Made by a program: the position numbers and the translations under genes | Shown here: positions 1 to 13,373 of the stretch, piece after piece | Position numbering within the stretch: position 1 is the first letter of the stretch | Layout of the letters: every line of letters starts with the position of its first letter | The notes under the pieces: model-generated | Database searches by the model: none | What the model was told of the DNA's origin: nothing | Seen by the model: the letters and a program-made list of their open reading frames with translations, nothing else | NCBI GenBank assembly: GCA_963402885.1 | Contig: OY727093.1 | Span: 9,435,501 to 9,499,500, forward strand | DNA length: 64,000 nt | From: Antedon bifida | Taxonomy: Eukaryota; Echinodermata; Crinoidea; Comatulida; Antedonidae | Reading direction: 5' to 3'

Positions 1-1473
<1,473 letters not shown>

Positions 1474-2509
1474 TTTTCTTGATTTACATCTCACACTTCC
1501 CTCGATAAAGATGCATTATGGGGAGGGGCACTTCCGCCATCCTACAAGAGCGCACTCTACAGTTTAAATCATTGATTGTGGTGGTGGTGGTATATTTTTT
1601 TTTCCATTTCTATGTATAAAATTCTCATTGTCAGTAACATCTCCTATTCAATTCGTATGAAAAAAATATCCCTTATTTTTACGTAGCAGTGAACGAATTG
1701 TTTGAATTGGAAAAAGTATAATGACACTGAAGTTAAACATTATGCGGGTCTATAAAAATAGTGGATTTTTCCTCCTTGATGTGCCCGGTGACGAGACCAC
1801 CAGAATCAGACTACATTATCGTGATAATTTGATGAATAATAAGAATAATACCGCGTATAAATAAATGGATACTAAGAGATGAATAATGGATGAATATCGG
1901 CCTGCAGAATAACAAAACGTACGGTACATTACCAACAATATTTTTATTTTTACCGTTGATTTGTTTATGAATTCTAATTCAAACCACATGATATTGATGT
2001 CTGACTTCATATCTGAACCGTAGGCCAACTGTACAGAGTCGTAGTCACTGCTGATACATTTATTATCTAATGTTAAAATTATGCGATGTCAGTTACAATA
2101 ATCCGAGCACGTTATATGTCATTCCTATAATATAGTAATTTCTATACTGTATGCACAGATAGACGATAGACAACGATACCATTAAATATTATACGTAGAT
2201 GATTAAGAACGGGGACTCTAATTCTCTGAAGAAATGATTGAAACAATAAATTATACGGTGAAATATAATTTTCATCTGTTAGGCCTATAAGTCACACCTC
2301 AGTGAATACTGTATTATGCGAGAGTACTCTAATTTTATTATTGATAATAATAAATGTAACATTTAAAGCATGTATCAATAGTTATAGCTTGTCTTAATTT
2401 CTTCCACATTTAGTTCTATTTCTATAGTTTAGTTTCTTCATCATTGTTTCAGCATCATCTCATCATCCTCGATCGTTATCATAATCAATGACGTCCTCGT
2501 TATCATCAC
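1474..2509. other. Intergenic, ABI upstream region
   Basis: AT-rich sequence upstream of the ABI start codon. It should contain the 5' UTR and promoter of ABI, but I see no clear TATA box or CpG island. Short open frames here have no recognisable domain. Confidence 0.4.
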
Positions 2510-2513
2510 AATC

Positions 2514-2831
<318 letters not shown>

Positions 2832-2840
2832 AAGTATCAT

Positions 2841-4237
2841 ACCGCAACGTTTTAACTATTTTAATCATTCTCCTTGCGAATTAAAGATATCGTAAACAAT
2901 TACCACCTCCTCACCACCCACCAATAATTTAAACGATGGCTTTTGCACATAATTATGACAAATAGTCATATAAAGGGAATAAAGCTCTTTCAGGATTTGA
3001 CATTATAGCATAAATAATAACAAAACTAATTATAAAATGATTATAAAATAAATAAAATTAAGATACAACTGTTGTTATACCGTGAATCAGTTTACTTTGT
3101 TTCCATAGCAAATGCCCACACAGTGACTTAGGAATGTTCGGTTTTATTGTTAAACAAATTAATATAAGGTCTGATGGTGAAATTATTCGCTCGAGTTGAG
3201 AGAAGTAGGACTCCATAATAAGCCTACAGGTACTTGTATTTACTTTACGTATAGTGTATTCCTAACAGATCGTGTTTTCACTCTAGTACAGCACATATAC
3301 ATATTTTGTGTTTTAAGCAGCGGACTATTTACCTCGTGGCAACGATACTGTTTGAAATAATGTAAGTAACCATTTTACGTGACGTAAAGTACTTAATTAG
3401 ACTTTCTATCTTCAACGCGTGGATTGCTTCAGTTGGTGATTTGAAAGTCGACGGCCATGAGCGAACTTACTCTGGCGGTATAAACGCGAGTGACTCTCTC
3501 AAACAAAATGTAGTATACTGTGCCTTATAAGGATATTTTTAACACAGTGAAATTGCAACAAAAATGCTAGAAATGGTGGCATAATCGCCATTATTGCAGA
3601 CTTGGATTTGGTGAGTAGGTTTACCTCATTATTTAGCTAGGGAACGTACGATATTTTTTTTCTGCATTTAATATTCGTATTGGTCGTGACGGTAATAATA
3701 AGTGGTTTGCATTGCAAAGTGAACTTCGACTCTCTTCAGCTCAATCATCGCAACTATATTCAGTCATTGCTTAATTCTCAATGATCATTGCTATACCATC
3801 TCATTTATTTTCAGTCTTATGAAGCTATTTCTTCTGCAGCATAATGCGAAAGAAAAACTCAGTATAGAATAACCATCACCTTTTTTATCCATTTGCAAAT
3901 GAAAAATATCAGATACGAATACACTAAATACTATGTATTTAAAACGAACCCGCGAGACTGATGTCTGAATCCGGTAAAGATTACTTTTATATATTTAAAT
4001 GTACTCAAGTGAAAGTATCTGAAATTTGTTCTTATAATATTGTAACTTTGGATAAGTTATGAGTGGTTAACCTTTTATTTGCACTGACTCATAATATAAT
4101 ATATATATATACATATCTATTCTCTTTCCCGTGTGCGATTTCGAAAGAGTTGGTTTGCGCACGTTACCAGAGGTGCGCAATACGCATTGGACGCTTGTAA
4201 TTTAGAGAGAGCGGCGTTTATTCAGATAGCTTGATTA
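2841..4237. other. Intergenic, nothing recognised
   Basis: AT-rich unique-looking DNA without a convincing open frame or known repeat on either strand. A short (AT)n run lies near 4095-4112. Confidence 0.4.
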
Positions 4238-5180
4238 TTATAATCCATAATGCGATTACTATACTGTATCTACTCATAGTGCGATTACTTATACTGCCTA
4301 TAGGCCTACCTATACGTGAAATTACTTATATACTGTATCTACTCATACTGCGATTACTTATAATGTATCTCCCCATACTGTGCGATTACTTATAACTGTA
4401 TCTACTCATAGTGCGATTACTTATTCTGCCTATACCCATACGTGCGATTACTTATATACTGTATCTACTCATACTGCGATTACTTATAATGTATCTCCCC
4501 ATACTGTGCGATTACTTATAACTGTATCTACTCATAGTGCGATTACTTATTCTGCCTATACCCATACGTGCGATTACTTATATACTGTATCTACTCATAC
4601 TGCGATTATTTATAATGTATCTCCCCATACTGTGCGATTACTTATAACTGTATCTACTCATAGTGCGATTACTTATTCTGCCTATACCCATACGTGCGAT
4701 TACTTATATACTGTATCTACTCATAGTGCGATTACTTATTCTGTCTATACCCATAAGTGCGATTAATAATACATACTGTATCTGCTCGTACTGCGATTAC
4801 TTATACTGTATCTACCCATACTGTGCGATTACTTATATACTGTATCTACCCATACTGTGCGATTACTTATATACTGTATCTACCCATACTGTGCGATTAC
4901 TTACTGTACCGTATCTACCCATACTGTGCGATTACTTATATACTGTATCTACTCATAGTGCGATTACTTATACTGCCTATACCTATACGTGCGATTACTT
5001 ATATACTGTATCTACTCATAGTGCGATTACTTATATACTGTATCTACTCATAGTACGATTACTTATACTGCCTATACCTTTACGTGCGATTAATTATTAC
5101 TGTAAATACTCATAGTGCGATTACTTATACTGTCTATACCCATAAGTGCGATTAATTATTACTCTATCTACCCATAGTGC
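4238..5180. repeat. ~31-bp minisatellite with 126-bp higher-order unit
   Basis: About thirty variants of a roughly 31-bp unit built on TGCGATTACTTATACTGTAT followed by CTACTCATA or CTACCCATA. Between about 4381 and 4690 the same set of four variants recurs with starts at 4381, 4507 and 4633, giving a 126-bp higher-order period. The later part is less regular. Because the period is a multiple of three in places, repetitive open frames appear (rich in RLLI and YTYS-like strings). They have no coding support. Confidence 0.93.
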
Positions 5181-6342
5181 AATTGATATATTGAATATCC
5201 ACATTAATGTATACTTCTCCGAATTCAAAAGTGTATATTCCTGACCATATCTGGTCATTTGGACGCAATTTGAGATGCGCTCCGATCTTTTAATTTGTAC
5301 ATGACTACTCAAGCATGACGATGCGCACCAGTACTCGGATCTGATTTCAGTTATGTATTTCCATCCAAGCACTAAAATTTTACGACTTCAGTTCCTAATA
5401 AATAATATTAAAATGTATTTGCGATATATGTGGCAGTACCTTGAGAATAGACTGACATGCAACCACACGGCACTGTAAGCCTACAGTTACATTAAAATCT
5501 ACCGTATGCCATCGGTGACAAAGGTAATAGTCTTACTTACGGTTCTGAAGTATAGATTATATTAGATCAGTATATTATATAGTGTCACTTAAATTTAAGA
5601 TTCTCTTGAATCATTTAACGGAGTTGCATTTTATTAACTACGAGCAGTTACGTTTTTAAAAGTATAAACATTATTATACTTTCAGATGCATCAGGTAAAC
5701 TTAAAATGTTCATATTTGAAGCGAAAAAATTGGCATTAGGTTTTGTGTCTACTGAAAAAATATCTAACCTTCATACGAGTTTATCAAAGTATTCGTTTGA
5801 AAGCAAACCAAGTCGTATAAATAATTATAATTTCCACGAACTTAGATCTGAATATATGAATGTTATGCTTTATACATTCAAACATGTCAGTTGGCATCAT
5901 TATAGCAAAGTGTAGTCATATGCATGTTCAATGACATTTATTTTGAATTGTACATATTTTGATCTTTGTTAACGCTTCATTTATTCACATGGCAGCCATT
6001 TGCTTTTCACTGCAGGCCTAGAATGCATGTATTTTCAAAGATATAAGTTACAAATCATGTAAAGTGATATTGGAAACAGAGTTTGTTAGGGTGTTTAAAA
6101 AAATAGTAAATTATTCAAGAAATTGAAACGTAAACAAACGTAATATAATTCACTTTCTGTAAAAATATTAATGACTTATATTTAAATTTTGAAAACAAAT
6201 ATTTTGAGACAAGACAGAATAAATACGTAAGGTTATTCATGTGAGTTCTTTTTACAATTCAAAATCGTTGTATACACGACTTCGGCTACTATAAGTATAG
6301 ACATAATAGGCCTACTTGATCGATATAATTTGTTTTTGTTTC
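5181..6342. other. Intergenic, nothing recognised
   Basis: AT-rich sequence with short open frames only (for example 5706-5915). None shows a domain or a convincing splice structure. Confidence 0.35.
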
Positions 6343-6713
6343 GGTAAATTAAAAAAACTGTCCAAGGCATTTTTTTTTTCAGAAATCCGTTTTCCAAATT
6401 CGGTTCCTTTCGCGTCTTTCAAGACGGTTATATAACGTAAGAATATTGAAATGTTTCTATATTTATTAGTTCATTGCGTCGGAGTTTTATCAATCCCTTT
6501 GTTATAGCAGGCCTATTAAGGAGTTTCAGTAAATTAATAAGCTGTCCAAGGAATTTTTTAGAAATCCGTTTTCCAAATTCGGTTCCTCCCGCGTTCATCT
6601 CTTTCAAAGACGGTTATATAATTACGTCAAAATATTAAAATGTTCCTATAATATAATTCATTGTGTCGGACTCATTTATCAATTCTTTTGTTAGAGCAGG
6701 CCTATTAAGGAGT
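6343..6713. repeat. Tandem duplication, two ~185-bp copies
   Basis: The segment 6343-6526 (starting GGTAAATTAAAAAAACTGTC and ending in GCAGGCCTATTAAGGAGT) is repeated at 6528-6713 with small indels and substitutions. Shared blocks include AGAAATCCGTTTTCCAAATT and GACGGTTATATAA. No coding content is evident. Confidence 0.85.
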
Positions 6714-7652
6714 AATTATTATTCCATATGATGATTCACATGACTAATACCATTTTAATAACACTTTATTTATTTGCTTGGTTTCTATCTTTTGTAATAC
6801 AAGAACCCTCCCGTGGACACGGCTATTCTGGGGACACATATAAAAGGACATTTTCCGTAAAACAAACGAGGGGAATTGTTTTCAAGATTCAAGAAATTTA
6901 TGTTTTCCGTATAAATAAAACAACACAGAAACTCGGCAGTAAAAGTATACAATTATATGCTACAAAATGAAACAAAAATAACCAATCAAACATAAAAGTA
7001 TCACAGAAGAAACAAATGCAAAACATTACGTCCAACCGTATTCAGAGGACACCCTAATATAATATAACGGGACACTTTGTTGGGCTGGTCCAGGTGTAGA
7101 GGCTAATCAATCTAAGGCAAGCCAAGATATGAGCACTGTAATTTCCATTATGTTGGATAATAAAAGGAATCTGTAATGTAAAACAGATCATTGATTCATT
7201 CATACGCTATTGTTAAAAAATGTTGTATTTCCATTTCTAAATGAAGCATTCTCATTTTAAATTTAGAAAATTCAAATGTAAAATTTAGCGCATTCGTTCA
7301 ATTGTTAGTCATTTTGTGCTTTCAGCGTATAATCATTATATTAACGACGTATCATAATTGCTATAGAAGCTACGTTATGTTCCCCTGTGATTTTGCCGGC
7401 TAGAGGTGTGAAGAAAGTTCTGATATGACGTATTATTGATGTAGTTTTTAGCTATTCACAACACAAACTTCGGAATGGTGACAATGTTTAAGATTTTTGG
7501 ACATTAGAAGATAAGTCTAGTGTCCACAGGTAAACAATACTACGAATACGATTACCGTACCTGGAAATCTCGCCAGTCACAATACATGGATACGCCATAC
7601 TAAGTACTACTGTGTCATCGTTTGAACGTGACCATAAATAAGTTTTCTAGTC
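6714..7652. other. Intergenic, nothing recognised
   Basis: AT-rich DNA. The open frame at 6728-6970 starts with a short hydrophobic stretch but has no family resemblance and no downstream exon I could join to it. Confidence 0.35.
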
Positions 7653-7789
7653 TAAAACTCTGTCTACACTTTATGTGACAACAAAAATGTGATGTGCCCA
7701 TAATATAGAGACATGATGATGTCATATCACTACCATATTTGGACATCACACTTTTTGTCAAACTAATTTGATAGTGTAGACAGAGCTTA
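7653..7789. mobile_element. MITE family 1, copy 1
   Basis: Short palindromic element. The left end AAACTCTGTCTACAC and right end GATAGTGTAGACAGAGCTT form imperfect terminal inverted repeats. The interior has the family blocks AATGTGATGTGCCCATA, GATGATGTCATATCACTACC and TTTTTGTCAAACTA. There is no coding capacity. Confidence 0.85.
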
Positions 7790-8994
7790 ACGACGATTGA
7801 GGGATAAGATAAGTTGTAGCTTAAATATATTGAGCTCTCGGTCTGTGGACCACCTAGAGGACCCAAGTAGGCCATTGTTTCACCTGGACATAAAATCTGC
7901 GAACTGTGGGGAGGTACAAGCGAAGAAGCGAGTCGCAATTTACTCGCATGCGCACAATCAATTAACATGACGTAACTTCCTACGCCCTATGTAACTCATC
8001 GCAAATTTTCCAAATAGGGCATACGCCTTCACAGTTTATTCTGATGTGATAATAAATTGTTATTTTGGCTATGAATATCATTTCAATCCTTCTGGATTTT
8101 CGCTCTTCTCTAATGTAATTTAGAAGTGAAATAGGTCTCATGTCCCCTCTGAATAAAATATTATCTTCGAAAAGCCATTAGGTCCACCTACATTCGACGA
8201 TTGCAATACACTTCAAACTTTATTTTTGCAATAATTATTTTCGCTGCATATTATTAACATTTGCCTCTGATTTTATGCTGTACAGTAAATGAATAATTAT
8301 GACATCAGACATTTCTTAATTATTGTTAATGAGTCTAAAACTATGCTGTGTAGTCTGCCGATGACGCCAGACTAATATGTTTAAGATTTAAAAATGATGC
8401 TTATAAATCAACCAGTTTAGCATTTTAAACATTGAATGGTATGTGATGAAAATTGTATGAAGAGTCTGAGATGAGTCTATACAATTTTTAGATTAAGTTT
8501 TTTCATTAGCATTTACTGTAGTAATAATAAATAAAAATTACAATAGTTATGTATGGTATTAATAATATAGTATTATTATATTATCAAAATTTACAACTGA
8601 GTTATATATAATTCCAATATACTCCTGAAAAAAAAAACATTGCTGTAAAATGCTGTAAATCTGAATAAGCTGAAAAACGAAAATGTAAAAGAAGAGAAAT
8701 GTCCAAATAAAAAAATATATACATATCAATATTCCTGTATTCATATTCCTACATAATTTTCTGGGAACTAATGTTTCATGAATGAATGAATAATATTAAG
8801 TTATTCTAACGATATTATTTTATTAGCGTATTGAATCATGTTATGATGTTATTAATTTTAATAAAAACAATAACCATAATATTCACTACCCGTCTTTGTC
8901 GTCATAGTAACAAAGGTAATTGTATTGAACTTTTAGTAATTGTATGTTTCTTACATGGTGTTTTACCTGCCTTTTTAAATGTCAACTCAACGCG
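7790..8994. other. Intergenic, nothing recognised
   Basis: AT-rich sequence without a supported gene. Short hydrophobic open frames near 8559-8744 look like chance AT-rich frames. Confidence 0.35.
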
Positions 8995-9678
8995 ACATCG
9001 TCGTTGTCATCATCATTTTCTTCATCATTTTCAACAAATAATGACTGTTTTCATCATAAATATTATCACGATATAATCTATCGTCGTCATCGTTAATCAT
9101 CTTTATAAGATAATCACAATTTTCATTATCACTATTCATCATCATTGTTTAAATTTCCTCAAGTATCATAATAAATTGTCACATCAGCATACCCGTCCAT
9201 AACGTTGTGATCGTCGTCATTGTCATCATCAACATCATCGTCATCATCATCATCATCGTCATAAAATAATCATTTTCTCCAATATCATAATAAATTGTCA
9301 CATCAGCATACTCGTCCGCGACGTTGTCATCGTCGTCATTGTCATCAACATCATCGTCATTGTCATCATCAACATCATCATCATCATCATCATCACTCGT
9401 CGTCATTGTCATCATCATCAATCAACATCATCATCAATCAACATCATCGTCATCATCATCATCATCACCATCATCGTCGTCGTCATCATCATCATCATCA
9501 TCTCCATCATCATCATTATCATCATCTCAATCATCATCGTCATCTTCATCATTATCATCATCTCCATCATCATTATCTCCATCATCATCATCTCCATCAT
9601 CATCATCATGATCATCATCATCATGATCATCATCATCTCCATCATCATCATGATCATCATCATCTCCATCATCATCAT

Positions 9679-9710
<32 letters not shown>

Positions 9711-9737
9711 TTATCATCATCATCTCCATTATAATTA
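8995..9737. repeat. Degenerate (CAT/CGT/CTC) trinucleotide array
   Basis: Long imperfect trinucleotide array of CAT units mixed with CGT and CTC, in two blocks. The blocks near 9160-9250 and 9280-9370 share the same lead-in (ATCATAATAAATTGTCACAT), which shows that part of the array was duplicated with its flank. Poly-His, poly-Ser and poly-Met frames over it are repeat artefacts. Confidence 0.93.
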
Positions 9738-10475
9738 TCGGCATATCCACCGTCATCATCATCCGACTCTGTTGATTGTATGTTATACTTTTAAGACATT
9801 CGATCACAAATTATGTTTCTCTGTGTAATAAAACATGAAAACAACTGTTGAACTTAATGAACGCCAGGAATGTTTGTAATACTTAGTTTGTAGATCGGTT
9901 CATAGAGGCTTTAAATTTACGCAACAAATGACTTAAATTTTGTCAATGTCATAATAAATTATATTGTGGCAATGAATAGATTAAAGTTATAGAAAAGATC
10001 AATTTTATTTGAATCCACTGCTATCGTCAAATAAACGTATATCATAACTAATTCATTGAATTATGTACTTATCAAATAGCCGTTGCAAAAACGCTGCGAT
10101 CACTGTAGATATTAGTTAAAAATGAAATGTCTGCATTTTGAATATATGTATAAGTAGTATATAATGCATTATATTCTAATAAAAATAAAAGATGGGATAC
10201 TTTTGAGGATTACTCTATATGATTATAAATCCATCCAATTAAGCAGGTCTTTGGTAAATATGCCGCCTTTGATCAACATGATCAAGGCTGACAGCAGCCC
10301 CATTACGGGTTCCTCATGTGCTTAAATGATAATTAGTTGAACAAGGCTAGTCATCATTTTTAAAACTGTTATTAAGACCCTTTTAATTCTGTGTTTAATA
10401 AATCGTTTGCTTTTCTCTTCACGCGTATTAACACCTAGTAAAGTAGACGTTTGTTTACATTATTAAATCATATTA
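9738..10475. other. Intergenic, nothing recognised
   Basis: AT-rich DNA with no supported gene or repeat. Confidence 0.35.
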
Positions 10476-10600
10476 GATGGCTCACACTAGAACAATCCAT
10501 AAACGCAAGCGAGTTGACCAATCACAAGCGACAGTTCGAACAATCCATCTCGTGTGATTGGTCAAATTTCGTTGGGAAGATCCAAGCATAGAAAATTATG
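10476..10600. mobile_element. MITE family 2, copy 1
   Basis: Core with inverted CCAAT motifs: GAGTTGACCAATCACAAGCG and AGCGACAGTTCG on the left, GTGTGATTGGTCAAAT on the right. The same arrangement occurs at 16773-16920 and 49135-49300, so this is a dispersed non-coding repeat. Confidence 0.7.
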
Positions 10601-13373
10601 GAATTTTTAAAGCCTAAAAAATAAACAATTCCTTGGAAGGGTGAACAACTGGCGCAATATAATGTTTACGATTGGATATACAATGTTGGTTTAGTTCGGC
10701 TTAACCAATTATGATTGGTTGATAAAGTAATAACTTCAAATATCTTGATTAATGTCCAGACAGATGGACAATTAATTTAAGCTTTAATAGTGTACTCACT
10801 TCTCAGTAAGTAAACACACTATGTCGAATAATCAGTGTTGCATAGGCCTACTGTGTGCTATTACTATTAAAGTCTGACATATCATTATTATAGTGGAGAG
10901 ATGGTGCAATAACCCGTCACTAATCAATAATAAATCGAAACATTTTTTATTTGCTTTGAAATTTTAGAATAGTACTTAATCATAGGGCATTTCCTCCAAG
11001 CCATATCGCCGAATGACCTGGATTTTAAGGTTAATCAAGAACAGTGATTAGGTATTCTATCTGATCGTCACTGTTTTAAACATGAACCTAAACACACTGC
11101 ACTATTTCTGCTTTGTTTGATGATCGTGATGAAGACAAAGATACCGAGAGATGACAAGTGGATAACGTTAAGAATAATGTGAATATGATAATGTTAATAT
11201 AGTCGCCGATTCTCTGCTTCTGTTAATGTGTTCTATATCATAAGCATTTTCTGTGATACAGTGTCACATAGGTATCACATGTGACATATATAATGACATA
11301 TATGTAGATAGGCGGGTGGGTGTAGCGTAAGGTGTAAATAAACAAATGATCATTTTTAGTGAAAAGATTATTACTGTGGTGATCGTAGTGAAATTGTCGG
11401 ATGCATGGACAGGAATTCTATAAAAGATGGTATGTTTTATTATGTTGTTTCGGTAAGATTACGATGATAACTTTTCAAAAATGTAACTTAATAGCCCTAC
11501 AATAAATGATGTGGACAAACTGTGATTTCCATGTAAAAACAGCAAACATCGTTAAATTAAATATGATATTTAGTTTCTCTAACCCAATTGTTGATTGTTT
11601 TCAATGACACATTATAGATTTTACCAACCCATCAATACCGCCTTTATTTTCGATGGAAATATAACATTTGAACCGAAAGAATAAGCAAACAGTCTGGAGG
11701 TCGATTATTGATCCTTTACATTACTTCTTTATTTTGATCATTAAGAGGGTTCTTACTTACACAGCAGAAATCAATATAATTGGAGAATAATCACAAAGCT
11801 ATTAACGTGTCAGACGTCACTGCTCATTGGGATTTGTATCTCAAGTACCTTCTTAAAATTAAGCCATGTTCAATTCAATATACGAAACGGTATGAGAGTT
11901 TTAACGTTTGGCAAAATATGACAAATGGTTTCGTGTATAACACTTGGATATTTCCGAAAATGTCTGTAGTTCACACCAGGTATGTCATAAATGCTTATTA
12001 TATTCAACAGTTTTGCTAGTTTTATACCTTACAAATCAGTTAAGTCTGTATTTAATCCAACGGCTAACCTGTCTTACAGCACTGTCATCCAGAGTTTAAT
12101 TGCACTGTATTGGAAATAGTCGAGATTATGTTTCTGTCTCTGTTTCAGTTCATCAAGATCCAAGATAGCATAATTTATTAAACTCAAATGTTGAAATCAT
12201 GACTACTCTGGTATTCATGTAATTATTATTGTCCAGTTCAATCACATGTTTAATCTTTTGTTAAAACTCCTTCAGATGGTTGTCAGGAACAACGTAAGCC
12301 TACACACACACCAAGGCGATCTAACAATAGATTGCCTTGCTCACACAGAATAAAAAAACACTAATCCCCTCATGTTAGAGACTGGATCAATTTGGTATTA
12401 TATTATATATATTTTATGTCTTAATTATATTATGTATATTATTGTTATTTTGCCATTATTGAAACCAATAAATGTTCTTGAAATGAAATAATTTTTTTTT
12501 TGTTTTACCTTTCCGTGAACAACTTACCACAGCAACTGAAAAGTTCGATTTGGTATATTTTTGTATTGATATTGTTTATATTTATTGTCCATGCAAAAAT
12601 GACCAATGCAACATATCTTAAATTGTATTGATTTAAATTTATATAAGCCGTGTTATTCCACTCATCCTTTTAAATAATAAAGTCTAAAAAAGCCTTTATT
12701 TCAACTCATTTTTGGGTGTCATATACATTTATAAATCTCGTAAAGTATCTGTAAATTGGTCATGATGAAAATAAACTATTTACGATTCAAAAGAAAATCA
12801 TTTGCAATTCCATTTCAACGGAAGTTGAGTTTTTTTTTTATTAAAAAAAAGTTTTTAAATGCAGTAACGTTTTAAAAAAATGTCACTAAGGTTAGATGTT
12901 ACTATATATTATAACATGTTTCTCTTTATGTTCCAGATATTAACAAGGGCACAGCTGATAGCAATAAACTTTAACGCAAGTGACTCGGATAAATTTATGA
13001 TAAAATGTTGGTCATATCTCGTCTACTTAGTCCTGTTGTATCGTGTAAAGATTTCAGAAAACAGTTGAGGAGATTGCATGGATCGTAAATCGTTTCTTAC
13101 CTCTATTGATTAACTCCATTAGACCTCGGTGTTTTCTTTTAGAGTTTAACAAAGGAGGGCTAACCCTGTATCAGTCGACGTCATCAAGAACTGATTGTCT
13201 ACGACATATGAATAATGATAGTCGGAAGGCCACTGGATTTAATGTTCTAAGAACAGAGAGATATCTGATGTGTTCTGAGTAATAGGCCTACAGAAGTTAC
13301 TTAACTACAAACTATAATCGAACCGTGATAGTTAAACTGTGTTCTATGTTCCGGTTATAGCTGAGAAAGAAAC
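10601..13373. other. Intergenic, upstream of the channel gene
   Basis: AT-rich region that should hold the promoter and 5' UTR of the ASIC-like gene. A possible 3' splice site (GTTATAG at about 13356-13362) lies just before its start codon, so a non-coding upstream exon is possible. I cannot place that exon or a promoter. Open frames at 11780-12019 and 12880-13068 show no domain. Confidence 0.35.

Noticed and set aside
4380..5115. Repetitive 98-150-codon open frames
   Set aside because: They follow the 31-bp minisatellite and change frame freely, with no domain or exon structure.
9179..9828. His/Ser/Met-rich open frames of up to 177 codons
   Set aside because: Products of a degenerate trinucleotide array with no flanking exon signals.
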